Assembly: GCA_032622095.1 (NCBI GenBank)
Contig: CP136069.1
Location: 199,053,239 to 199,117,238, forward strand
DNA from: Siphonodentalium dalli
Lineage: Eukaryota > Mollusca > Scaphopoda > Gadilida > Siphonodentaliidae
DNA length: 64,000 bases
Direction of reading: 5' to 3'
Shown in pieces: positions 36,902 through 49,928 of the stretch. Position numbers and translations under genes: made by a program. Below the pieces are notes generated by a model, which saw only the letters and a program-made list of their open reading frames with translations, made no database searches and had not been told where the DNA came from. Every line of letters begins with the position of its first letter. The stretch's first letter is position 1.

Positions 36902-37958
36902 ATGGCGCTCAATGGGTGTGCATCACCGACTTCAACTGTAGAACTTCAATCTGTTTCTAGGTTTCCCATGGCAGTTGAGGCCTATTCAGACTGAGTGTGA
37001 ATTCGGTGATGCTATCCCGCCTTGTGGAATAGTGTCATTAAATTCACATTTTGGTGACCTCATTATGCAAATGTTAGACACACTAAATTCAGGCTTTGCT
37101 GTTTCATATTATTTTCTTAACCACCACTTATCCAGGTGAAGAAAAATTGGGGGGTATATTGGACTGAGTTTGTCTTCTGCCTGTCAGGCGGTCCTTCTAT
37201 ACGCCTGTTGTGATGTCTATAAATCCGTCTATCAACAATTGTTTTCTTCTCCATATTAAAGACCGAATGTGTTCATATGTTTTGGTGTGCATGTTCCCTA
37301 GGTGACTTACAATCAGATTTGTTCAAATAAGTTCACCAGATCAAATAGGTCATAAGCCAGGGCCATAACTCTTTCCCTCCATAGTAATTCTTAAAACAAT
37401 ATCTTCTCAAGAACAATTGGGCCTATACAGCTTATATTTGGCATGGAGGAGCCTTGGGTGACCGGGGTTCAGGTTTGTTCAAATGGGGTAATTTTTAGGA
37501 AATGAGGCCCCCAGAGGGTGAATTCGGTGATGCTAGCCCACCCTGCGGAATAGTGTCATTAAATTCACCATTTGGGGATCTCATTCTGCAAAGGTCAGAC
37601 ACACTAAATATATATAAAAGAATAAATGGACAAGAGAAAAAATTATTTGAAATAACTAATATTCATCAATAGCTTTTTACAAAATATGGCAACAGACTAT
37701 TTTTAAGCTTATTCAACACGTAATACCAAGTCATCAACTTTCAAGTCATCAACTTTTCAATTTTCCATCACTATTATTAAATATCAGTAATTCGATCCGA
37801 AACCATACAACTACTTTCATAATTATCTCAATTCAGAGATATCACATGTACTTGTGGCTACATATACATGTTATAGATGTATTAGTCATTTATGATAAAA
37901 TAATTATTCGTTTTTGTTTTTGTTTGATTACCTGTCATTAGTCGACAGTTTTATTATA

Positions 37959-38460
37959 TCTCATATATATTTTGAAGACCTCTGTTTGTTTGTCTGTCTG
38001 TCTGTCTGTCATTTATACAAATCTACGATTCTCGATCGATCGGGACGAAACTTGGTACGTGTGTGTAGTTTGACCAGGCGGTCGTCGTTGTCGTATTGGC
38101 GAGCCCGTGCGGCGCCCGCTTCGCGCATGCGCAGACGAGTTCTCGGAAACGGGTGGAGCTATCGACTTCAAATTTGCTATATGAATGCATCTTGACCCGG
38201 ATACGAATTTTATCGGGTCGCCGAGCCCGTGCGACGCCAGCTTCGCACATGCGCAGACGAGATCTCGGAAACGGGTGGAGCTATCGACTTGAAATTTGGT
38301 ATGTGAATGTATCTTGCCCCGGATACGAATTTTATCGGGTCGCCGAGTCCGTGCGACGCCAACTTCGCGCATGCGCAGACCAGATCTCGGAAACGGGTAG
38401 AGCTATCGACTTGAAATTTGGTTTTTTAATAGCCCGGACAACGTCGGGCTCATCGGCTAG
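37959..38460 (+). mobile_element. Helitron A, 502 bp (unit 4)
   Basis: Same element and flanks. A gacttcaaattt change at about 38165 is shared with unit 5. Confidence 0.85.
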
Positions 38461-39645
38461 TTGTTATATATTTGGATACACGACGATTATTATATTGTTA
38501 TATCCAATAAAATAATTGAATTGAGAATTGAAATACAGGCTTGGCTGTTCCAATATTATTTTCTTAACCACCACTTATCCAGGTGAAATCATACCCTGAT
38601 TTTTCAAAGAAAAATTGGGGGGTATATTGGATAGTGGGGGGTATATTGATATTACTAGATGAATGGATATCATAGATGGGGATTTCACATTTGTTCTAAT
38701 ATGGCCAGATATAAGAGAATTAAATCTTCTCTATGTTGTTTGGTACTGGTATAATAATAATATTGATCTCTATGCAGCCTGGGTTGGGGCAATATTTGAG
38801 GCAATGGGGAGGGAGTGTAGAGGGGGTGGAGTTTTGACCCCCTACTTTAATCAAAATTTAAACAGTTATAAATTTCATGCCTGATACAACATTAGTTGTA
38901 CATGTAGATTGGATGTTCACACCAAAAATAGGTTAGAATTGTTCTCATAGTTTATTTTCTTCCCAACATGTATGTTTTTAAATCAGCAGTCCATATGTTC
39001 CTACTTCGGGTTAAACTGTTGGACAGAATTGGCCTCAAATTTAAACTTTATGGGGGTGTCAGGTTGGCAATTTTCAAACGTTTGAGATCTTGAAGTACTG
39101 GTACCAGTTGTAAAGTTCAACCTAAGAGGGATGTGCAAAAGGATTTTCGTGAACTTAGTACTGTGGTATGGTTGTCTTCTTTAAAAGGTAAGAGGTTTGG
39201 AGATTTGTCAGTGGTGCGCAATTAGAAAGTTCAAGGCGAGGAGCCTTGTTCATCTGAGAACATCCAGCTATGTCCATGTTTAGAACTACTTGTCTTAAGT
39301 GATTTTGTCGAGTATTGACTGTTGTAACTTGTAGTCTTCAGAGTCCCAGTCTTTACAGTCTGGTAGGCGACCCACAGTCATTGACTGTCTTGTAAGCAAC
39401 TTAGAAAAAAAAGACTACCAAAGATACCTTTATTTGCGAGCTACTATTCGACGAAACTTCCGCCCACAACCGCTTCGTAACTAGGCCACAAATTCGGGGT
39501 AGAAACGTGACGTCATAAACGAATGGTACGTTACGTTGAGTTAGTTTTCTATATGACATTATTAATATTCTTTCTATATACTGCTTCGACTAAATTTGAC
39601 TCGCTAAAGTAATAGAACACAGACCTAGACTAGTAGTATATAGTT

Positions 39646-42600
39646 ATGGATTCAATTAGTTCTAGAAGGTAAGCTCAAATTATATTTATATTTAATTTAA
39701 TTAGAATGAAAGATGAATTATTTATTCGCGATTGTAATACGATGTAAATTTCGCGATTATATATAGCGCGCGATAACTATATATAACGAAATTAAGAAAT
39801 TTTGGGTGTTTCGAGGGAGAACTCATCGTTTATTGCGCATCCCTTTATCACAAAGGCTGGAGTGCTCACAACTGGACTGAGCATGTCTCGTTAATGATGA
39901 ATTAATGGGATATCTATGTTATCAAACGAATATGTTAATTTCAGTAGCGGAAGACACAATTTGGAAATGGACTTCGAACTAAAGAAGATCGCAAATTCCG
40001 CAGCATTCGGTTCGGGTGATGATGTAATGGAGACCTGGACTCATCTGACTGCATTCAGCTCGTGTGGCGATGTAATGGAGGCCTGGACACCCCTGACTGC
40101 GATGATGGAATGTGATGGTGAGTATATTAAGGGGGGTGGGTCAAGTGGCCAATTTTAATGGGGATTTCCATGCAAATGTTATATGCGAATCAGTTGTCGG
40201 GGAACGAAAGCAGCCATACCGGTATAAACAGGCGTCACGAACATTCAACTGGCATTTATTTTTTCCACTCGTTTTCAATTCCACATATCTGCATAGACTC
40301 CAGCCAACAATTAATTTCAATTAATTATACTTCTTTATGTTTAAACATATTTTTATCGTAATATAATATTACAAGAGGGATCGGGGCACAAGTTTTGAAA
40401 ACTTACCTTTCTTTACTGGCGATATACACTGAGATCGCGCTATTTGCACAAATGAGTATAGTGTTTATTTTTTCATCCTCTCAGATATATCTGTCTCCAT
40501 TCCGGATAACTGTCTGGTGGAAGCTGTTGATAACGTGTGTCAATCTGCACCAAACTACGGATGGCTGTTTGGAAACAGAGGTAAGCTTGTTACCAGGCCC
40601 CAGGGGGTGAATTTAGTGACGCAACATGCTCAGACCTTTGAAAGTATCTTTATTATCAAATTAACTAGATTTTTAGTTCCTTTACAAACTTTACAAAAAA
40701 AGTTCATTTTTCATTTTTAGTTTAGTTCTCTATATCCCCAGATTGGCAGACGACATAATAATAGAGGTGTCCAATGAGCACGTCACCATCTGTGAACTTA
40801 AATTTGAGTCTATATATGTCTCCCATAGCAAATGAGGCCATGTAGAATGAGGTCCATACACATATGGGCAATTTAGTGATGTTAGCCCGCTGTCTCCCAC
40901 TGGGAATCATTCTGCACATGACCAGCACCATATTTTGACTGTTGCCTCACTAAATCGCTCCATGTATGTCTTATTCGATGATAACTGTGCAAGGCCTACT
41001 GAATTTAAATAAAATCTCTATGCAATGTAGAAAATGTAGAAAAACAATATTGTTCCCGTCTTATGTTTAGGTCATATTATATGTATTACTAGCAGGGTTA
41101 CCCGGCGTTGCCCAGGTTAATGTATGCTGTGGATATTTGTTGGGAATAGAGAATGCTCTTGCTTAAATTGTTATACGTTTTCTCATAAATTGTATATTCA
41201 AATAGCATCACAAAACATGATTATTACAGTCATGGAATATAAGTAGTGGTCACCTTGTCAATTGTCATTCTGTTTATCGCGATTAATCTGTTCCACCAAT
41301 AATGAAGTATTTATTTATTTACAACTGCGTATACATTAGACATTATAAAAGGATACATGAACATCATATACACATTAGTTCGATAAAAGATGATAATTGG
41401 GTTTTACATATTGAGATGTATCAATCAATCTAGTGGGTTGGACTAAGATCTCGAGGACACGTGGCTATCATATATCCATGAAGATACAGATGTTTCAAAG
41501 AAATTTCCAGGTGCTCCTCTGTTCATGGTGCTATATATTGGCTAAATATTCTTAGTTTAAACGAAATGTTGCTGCGCACATATATCAGCTACATGTGCTA
41601 GGCACAGAGCGAGATTTTGAGTTGTTTATGTCAGTCGATGAGTCTGTTCTAAAACCCTTGTCATATGTCAGTATTGGTAGAATCCTGAAAAGTCTTGTGC
41701 TACTAACTGAATTTTCTTGTATATCAGAAGAAACTATATTTGACTGCACACTGTGACCACTATTTTTGAACAGGCCTTCCATATCTCTTGACAAATTGTA
41801 ACTTTTTGTGGAAACTGTATTGAATGGAACAGACTAAATTTTGTTATTATATCTATGCAATCCTCTGACGGTTCGAGGTCTCTCAGTTTGCACGAATATA
41901 TATATATCTCTTCAATAGAATGATAAATATACGTTTAATGCTTCTTCTAGTTATCTCTTTTTGCTAGATCATTGTGTGAATGCTTTGATTGCCATTCCCA
42001 TATAAATATGACTGTTAAGAAGATATAATTGTTCAAGTGACTTATGTGGGTCACCATATGTCGGGATTATGAAATGTGAACGCCCAACTACTTAAAATGA
42101 TATGGAGATGGCCTGGTGACTGTATATAACTTATATGCGGATATCGGCGAATAGCAATCTTATCAATGATAGTGCATATCCGCTCGCCATCCGTGACGCA
42201 AACGACACCAAATGTGATTTAATTCATGGTATATCATTAGAGAAAAACGTGTATGAATTTTGGGGAATTTGGTTTATTTAATCAATTGTTGATGCAACGC
42301 TGACTCGAACAACGCCATATTGCGAAGGTGATTATGTATTCGTTTGGTGGAAATCAGCGACAAAACTATTTCACCATATTTTTTAAATATCCTCACCCAC
42401 CAACAGCGTCATTTTAGAAAATTTTAACCCGCACCATTATCTTCCTTGTAAAAAGCTACCCCTCTTAGAACGCCTTGGTACCATCTCGATTGTACCGTGT
42501 GAAGTTATATATAGAACGCACACAGACAGACAAAAAGACAGACAGACAGCACGATTTTATTTCTTGTATCATTTGAGAAGAACGTGTCTGAATTTGATGG

Positions 42601-44140
42601 TAATTGGTACTAAAAACATTTTGTATCAGTTTTGGTGACCCTCCCGTCCCTATTTCGGACTCAAGCTGCACACACTAAGACTCATTAGAGATTAGAGATG
42701 GATATATATGAAATTGGTGAACATTGGCGAGTATACAAATTCGTATCAAATTTAAGGTCCCGATATCTCTCACCCATATGGCACCAATTTGGTGTATCTA
42801 AACCACACGATAAGATTCCTCGTATCACGGAGAAGAATATGTATCAATCTGGTGGAAATCGGCACTAAACATATCGATATAATTTTTTGTGTCCCTCTCA
42901 TCTCTATACACCACTGACTCGAATGGCCCCACTTGTCCCTATTTCGGACTCAAGCTGCACACACTAAGACTCATTAGAGATTAGAGATGGATATATATGA
43001 AATTGGTGAACATTGGCGAGTATACAAATTCGTATCAAATTTAAGGTCCCGATATCTCTCACCCATATGGCACCAATTTGATGTATCTAAACCACACGAT
43101 AAGATTCCTCGTATCACGGAGAAGAATATGTATCAATCTGGTGGAAATCGGCACTAAACATATCGATATAATTTTTTGTGTCCCTCTCATCTCTATACAC
43201 CACTGACTCGAATGGCCCACTTGTGACATCCTTAAACCACACGATTACACTCCTGATATCATGGAGATGATTGTTTATAAGTTTGATGATAATCGGCGAC
43301 TAAACAAATTTTTTATCAAATTTGGTGCCAATCCCTCCCCTCTCCATCTCTCACAGCACCACTATGGCGTTTTTAAATCACGATTAGATTCCTCGTATCA
43401 TGGATAAGAACGTGTATCAATTTGGTGGAAATTGGCGCTAAAAACATTGTGCATCAATTTTGGTGCCCTTGTCCCTTTCAATGCAATCCTGACTCGAATG
43501 AGGCCACATTTGACAGATAAAAGCCACACCATCAGACTCCTCATACCATGGAGATGATCTTGTATAAGTGTGGTGGCAATATCGGCGACTTATTATCAAA
43601 TTTAGTCCCCACCTCCTCCCAATCTCTCATCCAAAAACAACAATTTGGCGTTGTTAAATCGCACAATTAGATTCCTTGTATCATGAAGAAGAATATATAT
43701 CAATTTGGTGGAAATCGGCGCTAAAATTAGTTTTATCAATTTTGGTGCCCCTCTCCCCTTCCGTTCATCCCTGACTCAAACGACGCCACTTTTGACATAT
43801 TTAAACCACACCGTGGATGATTATATGTAAGTTTCGTGGCAATCGGCGACAGAAAAAAAATCTGTCCCCCCCCCTTCCGTGCACCCCTGACGCGAACGGC
43901 GCGACGTTTGCATATTTAAACCACGCCATTAGATTCCTCATATTATGGGGATGATTATATATAAGTTTGGTGGCAATCGGCGACAAATTTTTTTTCTGCC
44001 CCTCCCCCTTTTCTGCCCCTGACAACAACGGCGTCACTTTATAAAATTCTAACCCCGACCATTATCTTTCTCGTGAAAAGCTACTCCTAGTAGACCCCTT
44101 TGGCATCATCTAGATGGTCCCCTGTGAATTTCTATAGAAC

Positions 44141-44179
<39 letters not shown>

Positions 44180-45128
44180 TTCGCAAATATAGATATAGAT
44201 ATATGTGATGTGGTGTGTAAGATACCATGCACGTAAAGCTCACATTACACCAATATAATATTGTTCACGCTATATTGGCTTCCGGTTTCCAGATTAATAG
44301 TGTGGTCGTGGGAGAGTTGAACCCAGAAGAAATTGGATACAAATTGGTGTCATTCGGATCGACGCGAAACAACACCAGGAACAAAATATCCATATTATAA
44401 GTTCAAGATGCCCGCAATGACTTACAAGTCATCAAAAACTGTGCACCATAATACCTCAAACATAACATATATGCATATGTACAACCGAGGCATCTCAGGT
44501 CCGATGACTTAATGCTCTTATATACCGTACCCTAAGGTTGATAGTAGTTTCAGTGACATGTCGTATATTCCATAGCCGGACCGACTCTCTGGAATGATCA
44601 CCCACAGCCGCCCTGGATATGATGAATTCAAATGTCTTTTGAAAACTCTTCTGAACACTTGGGCGTGGAACTTTACTGAACTAGCTATTAATGCGGGCTA
44701 CATAATGATCCCTTGTTTAAACTTGAAATTTGTGAATTTATTTTAATGTTGTGCCTTGAAACCTCGGTGATATGTGCGCAAAACAAGAAATGTGTCATAT
44801 GATATAATGTCTAATCTATACATTTAATAGGAGATAATCTATATAGAGACGTCGTTTGTTGCCCCTATGTGTTGTTGTTGTTGTTTTATTCTATATTTTG
44901 TTCTCTAGTTGTTGTTTTTTCTTACCTTCCTTATTTTTCTTCCTTTCTTTCATTTGCGCATACAATTTCAATGATGGATATTTCTCTTTTTCAGACGAGA
45001 CAAATAACGAAATCATCGTGGGAGGTAATGACCTAATCATTCCCAGAAAAATCAATAAATGCAGAAGAATTGCCCGGGCAGTTAGAAGAAGTTTCGGATG
45101 CATCAGGAGAGATTACACATTACAGTAA
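39646..45128 (+). CDS. Unknown four-exon gene, copy 4 (3.1-kb Helitron in intron 3)
   Basis: Exons 39646-39668, 39945-40117, 40485-40580 and 44995-45128. The protein is identical to copy 1. Intron 3 is lengthened from about 1.3 kb to about 4.4 kb by a minus-strand Helitron at 41089-44199. Exon frames and splice sites are untouched, so the copy should remain translatable if the long intron is spliced. Confidence 0.7.
41089..44199 (-). mobile_element. Helitron B, non-autonomous, 3.1 kb, in intron 3 (unit 4)
   Basis: Read on the minus strand it starts TCTATATCTATATTTGCG and (GTCT)n, and ends with a ctgggcaacgccggg hairpin region, aaccctg and CTAG. Units 1-3 keep the empty site atgtatta^tatatgtg. 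Removing the insert restores it exactly, with A and T flanks and no target duplication. The interior has a 289-bp tandem duplication (starting at 42651 and 42940) and diverged repeats of about 140 bp (43253-43990). No Rep/helicase frame is visible; the longest ORFs are under 80 codons. Confidence 0.85.
44520..44662 (+). pseudogene. Non-LTR RT fragment (unit 4)
   Basis: Same dead fragment, with cccacagcc for cccgcagcc, a change shared with unit 5. It lies 3' of the Helitron B insertion in the same intron. Confidence 0.6.
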
Positions 45129-45180
45129 AACATAATTGATGATATAAATACTAATTTATGCCTTGGGTGAAGTGGTGGGA

Positions 45181-45291
45181 ACGATTTTCCAGAGGTTGTG
45201 TCTTTTGAACAACACACAGGACCATTGACCAAGGCCGCATGTAAATAGTCCTACTTGCTGTTCATAATACACCATCGAGGGAAAATAGCGC
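45181..45291. repeat. Palindromic repeat copy a (unit 4)
   Basis: Same as 7389-7499. Confidence 0.6.
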
Positions 45292-45497
45292 TCGCTATAT
45301 TGCACCCAAGGCTGTCAATGTGTGTCAGTGAGTACGGATTGAAACACAAAAGTACTGACATTCAATATATGACAAATTCTTACACATCTTACTAATATTT
45401 GGCCAAATACATATCCATTTCTTTATGATTGCATTGGCTACACAGATGCGTGTCTTTAACAGTTTCATAACGGGAGTAGCATTAAAGACCATGTGTC

Positions 45498-45560
45498 AGT
45501 GCATTATCTTATATATGCGAGTCTCCCATAAGGACCCTCGCATATATAAGAGAATGCACT
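45498..45560. repeat. Palindrome H1 (unit 4)
   Basis: Identical arms to 7706-7768. Confidence 0.85.
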
Positions 45561-46108
45561 TGCTTGCAAGGTCAATGTAAATATTGTGAGGCCACTGTAT
45601 TTTAAGAGAATGCATTAATTGGCACAGGGTTTTCGCTAAATTTCAGGAAGCTCCTGCCATGGAAGGGTTATCATCTTATCTGTGCATGATCGTCCATCCG
45701 GGTATCGAACTGGGGTCTTGGATCAATAGATGGATCATCTGGGGACGGTGGTCGCTGTTTGTCCCTGGGTCAGCCCATGGATGTGTCGGAGCACTGGTCG
45801 AGTGCATACGAATGACAGCTATCGTCCAACGGTTGGCCCAGTGGGCGGCCAAGATTGCTGTCTTAGGGTGCATCGGGTGGAGATCGAAGGGTGGGCGCTC
45901 TACTCGGAGTGAAATCACATTTTTACTCGGCTCGAATTATTGTAAACAGTACGATCCATATACACATCAGAAAGACTTCTAATTAACTGTTCAACGCATA
46001 TGTACGCTGGCACTATGGCAGACCACTTATTAATATTAGTGTTCAATGCAAAATGTTTAGTTCGTGTCTTTGGAAGATTGTGTGATTGCTCAGTTATTGT
46101 TTGTCAAT

Positions 46109-47254
46109 ATCATACGGCGTAATCTGAGAATTCATTGTGAGCACGGAGGATTCGATGTGATGCCAATGAGGGTTCTATAGCGTTTTTGGTTGTTTTGTTT
46201 TGCCTTTTGAGTAAAGTAGCGAGAACTCTTTTCCCGAGGTTGTGTCTTTTGAACAGCATGCAGGACTATTGACCAGGGCCGCAGGTAAATAGTTCTGCTT
46301 GCTAATCAGAATACACCATCGAGGGGGAAATATGGCTGGGTATTGCACACCAATGTGCATTTTTTGGTTATTAGTGGTAACTCATACAAAGAGGTTCACT
46401 GCTTGATAGTAAACATGTAATTGCTAACATTTGGTCATTTTCCCGGTGGGGAGACCCTTCTCGCACACCTATAGACCGTCGAATAGGTGTGGATGGCACT
46501 GGGTATATATAATGCATATTCACTAGCCAGGTACTGCCAACAACAAAAATCAGTGCACTTGATAAATGGCTTTAAACACAAATATCAACGCGGAGGTGTT
46601 GTGATTATCAATATACAGACATCACAACACATATACCACGGATGCATGGCACTGTGGCCCATTTACGTCTCATGACGGGCACAGTTGCGAAAATTATTTT
46701 CAGGATGTCATGTCTTTTGAATATCATGCAGGACTATTTACCAAAGCCGCAGGTAAATAGTCCGGCTTGTTGTTCAGAAGACATCATCGAGGGGGAACAC
46801 TATTGAACACTATTGAACACCAATTAAGGCAGTCAATACGTGTTGTATTGACACAATTCTCCCCAGGCAGCCGAGGGATACATACATCATAGTGCAAGTA
46901 AATACGCACATGTCTTAGACAATGCAAAACTGTGACGATTTAGTTGCAATAACCGAGCATTTTATCAAATGCACTTATTTTTTCGTTGAGAGTACAAAGC
47001 TAGTGAACAGGATATCAATATACCCAGTGCCATATGTATGGCTTATACATATGTGAGAAGGGTCTCCCCACTGGGCAAACGACCAAATGTTATCATTTAC
47101 ATGTTTAATATCAAGCAATGAACCTCTTTGTATATATGAGATACAAAACAAACAAAAAAAATCCACAAAACACGCTCAAACACTCGTTGGCACCACATCG
47201 AATCTTCCGTGCTCCCAACGAATCCTCGGATCGATTACGCAATGTGAACATGAT
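46109..47254. mobile_element. Foldback element (unit 4)
   Basis: Same structure. The right-arm changes agggtctccccactgg and tttaatatcaag are shared with unit 5. Confidence 0.7.
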
Positions 47255-47495
47255 TTAGTTTGAACTTGTGTATATAATTTATTGTGATTTTTCTACATAA
47301 ATGAGTTATTTCTTGTGTATATAATTCTATTATAGTAGTCTATAATAAATCAATTATTTCCTCTGACTTTATCATTACTTTTCTATTTATCCTTTGTATA
47401 CTCATTGACGAGTAGATTCCTTAGGAAATGTTTCAGATAATATGTGACCCGCCATATCAAATCCAGTCGGAAGTCGGGATTTTTTTTACCCTGTG

Positions 47496-47562
47496 CCAAT
47501 GCATTCTCTTATATATGCGAGTCGACCATAGGTCGCCTCGCATATATAAGAGAATGCATTGG
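47496..47562. repeat. Palindrome H2 (unit 4)
   Basis: Identical to 9705-9771. Confidence 0.95.
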
Positions 47563-47793
47563 CTTAACAATTTTTTATCATGTTTTTAAATAAATGTTTC
47601 TTACAATTTTGAGGACATAAAATAAAAAAAAACATCCATTACCCCGCAGGGAGCCCCACATATATATAGAAGCACATAGAAGAGTGTCGTCTGCTCATGT
47701 TTGTCTGGGGCTCTGTATGGGTGAAATTATAAATTTGTTAAAGAATACAAGAACAAATTATTAAAATTGTTGCTTTTCAAGTTTAGGCGTGAA

Positions 47794-48116
47794 TGACGTC
47801 ATTAATTTTTACAATACCATGAAACAGCATTTCGACGCAATGAAAATCCGGACAAGAAAAATGGGTTAAAAATCACGTGACTTCCGCTTCGCTTTCGCAT
47901 AGAATCATGGGAACAATAATATCCCAAAAAGAAACGGTGACACAGAATCGGAAGTGGACCAACGGGATGGTTATAAAATTAACAACTTTAGTTTTTCTGA
48001 ACAATTCCTATGTGATTTTGGCCTATAGATTAGTTTCGTTTGACCAATTTCGTTGGTTAGCTGAATAAAATCAGCGAAGACGTCATGACATGGTCCATGA
48101 CGTCATTTGCGTCATT
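47794..48116. promoter_or_regulatory. CRE / E-box / ETS cluster (unit 4)
   Basis: All motifs retained, although the downstream 68-codon ORF is truncated in this unit. Confidence 0.35.
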
Positions 48117-48516
48117 TGGTGTTGTGGGCTAGAATCCAGAAAAAATTGGTCTCCGCAGGAAACACTGATTTCACATCAGTATACTAGACTTGGTTGCATT
48201 TATAACCGTTTTCGCAAAAGATATATGCGAAAATAGCACAAGCAAACGTGCCTGCTTCAGAATCAAATTACCACAGTTGAATAGCCAAGGATGTACCCTT
48301 TCCAACAATGTATAGCACGACATCGTGTGTTGCGCCGATGTTTACTTATGGTGTTTTGTAATAACGATCCCGCCTTAGCTGCGTGTAATTTTCCTCCGGA
48401 CAAATTGCTTAGCGAAAAATCCCCCTAATAGGCGGACAACATATTCAATAAGTTCCCGTCTCGCAACGATTTGGCCTCACAGACATATCAGCGGCTTATC
48501 AATTCCTTCGAGATAA

Positions 48517-48639
48517 ATGATTGAACCAATCTACCCTAACAAGGGGGATTTTTTCACGGTTGTATATCGCGCGAATAGTCATGGCTGGCTGCCAGGTATT
48601 CACACTCAACATCGGAACCTTGACCTTGACCTCTGTTGA
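48517..48639 (+). pseudogene. Truncated form of the 68-codon ORF (unit 4/5 junction)
   Basis: The first 34 codons are kept. The junction deletion then runs the frame into the TGACCTTGACC repeat, with TGA after 40 codons. Confidence 0.3.
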
Positions 48640-48832
48640 AAGACATCTCACTTAAAGGGCCATTTTGCTAGATATGTGTTGCGATGTACGCGCTCATGTC
48701 AATATTCAGAGGCCTTTTATAGCTATCCGTTAGAAATATACCGGTATCGAGGCTCCTACATACTCGAGTCTGTATCTGACGAACAGAAACATGGGAGTAC
48801 GATATCAATTTAAACTTGACCTCCATAAAGAA

Positions 48833-49576
48833 TCTATTATATATTTGAGGAAAGTTTGTGGTCTGTGCGTGTGGGTGTGTGTGTGTGTATGTGTGTGTGT
48901 GTTTCCGCGATGGAATCGGAAACGGCTAACCGATTTTGACGAAACTTGGTACGGGTATGTAGTTTGACCTGAGGACTAACATGGGTATATCCGTTTGCCC
49001 GTGCGGCGTGACCTTGACCTTCAAATGACCTTGAACTCAAGTTCTCCGCTGAGCCGATTTTCACCAAATTTGGTATGTGGGGGTAGTTTCAGGCGCTGAG
49101 CAATTTCGTCACACCCGGATGCCCGTGCGGCGTGAACTTGAGATTTTAAATGACATTGAACTGTATCTGGGTATCCACTGGGCCGATTTCCACCATTTTT
49201 TGGGGGTGTTGGTGTAGATGGGGATGCCAACAAATTTCGTCTCACCCACATGCCGTCAGACAGGTACCCAGCTAAAACCTAATGTATAGTTTGTGACTTT
49301 TGTCTGTTAGCTATGGCCGGGAAAACTTCCGGACGGATTTCGACGAAACTTGATACCTAAGTGTACGTTTGTCCGGGAAGTGTTTTGGACGGGTCAAAGT
49401 GTGATGCTTGATCTTAAAAATGGTCGATTCAAGATCAAATCGGGTAATAGTGGCGGATTTCGACGAAATTCGATAGCTAGGGATACTTTTGTCCGGGCAG
49501 TGTTTTGGACTGCTTAACTCGTAACCCCGACCTGACATTGACATTCAAAACGGTAAATTCAAGGTCAAATCTGGTC
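48833..49576 (+). repeat. Helitron-like repeat cluster (unit 5)
   Basis: Same content as in unit 1, with a GT tract two bases shorter. Confidence 0.6.
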
Positions 49577-49928
49577 AAATTTCGCATAACTAGATCCGAC
49601 GAAGCACCATAGGTCGCCTCGCATATATAAGAGAATGCATTGGCTTAACAATTTTTCTTCTGTCTGTGGTCTGCTGTTATTACCTGTATATGTCCCTCTA
49701 AATGAACATTAGACTGTCTCAATGTATACATATATAACTGAATGTGTTAGTCCACTTAGTCTAGTAGGGTTACAGTAATGTGGAACACTCCGTTGGGGAA
49801 ATATGATGGGATCGGAGAGTACTCTTCCTCACAGTAGTTATCCTCGTAATTTTATACCCAAATTGGGCACCCCACGGTGTCATTCTTATAGATACATTGA
49901 TTATATACAGTGATTCAGACCGTGTCAA

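Larger units (their letters stand above)
34267..48618 (+). repeat. Tandem array unit 4 (14.4 kb)
   Basis: Colinear with units 1-3, plus a 3,111-bp insertion in intron 3 (41089-44199). Its 3' end is shortened: after atcggaac the sequence jumps directly to cttgaccttgacctctg of the next unit, losing about 170 bp including the end of the 68-codon ORF. It shares both features with unit 5. Confidence 0.95.

Noticed and set aside
41089-44199. Autonomous transposon with its own polymerase or helicase
   Set aside because: No frame over 80 codons and no Rep, helicase or reverse transcriptase motif was found, so the element is non-autonomous.
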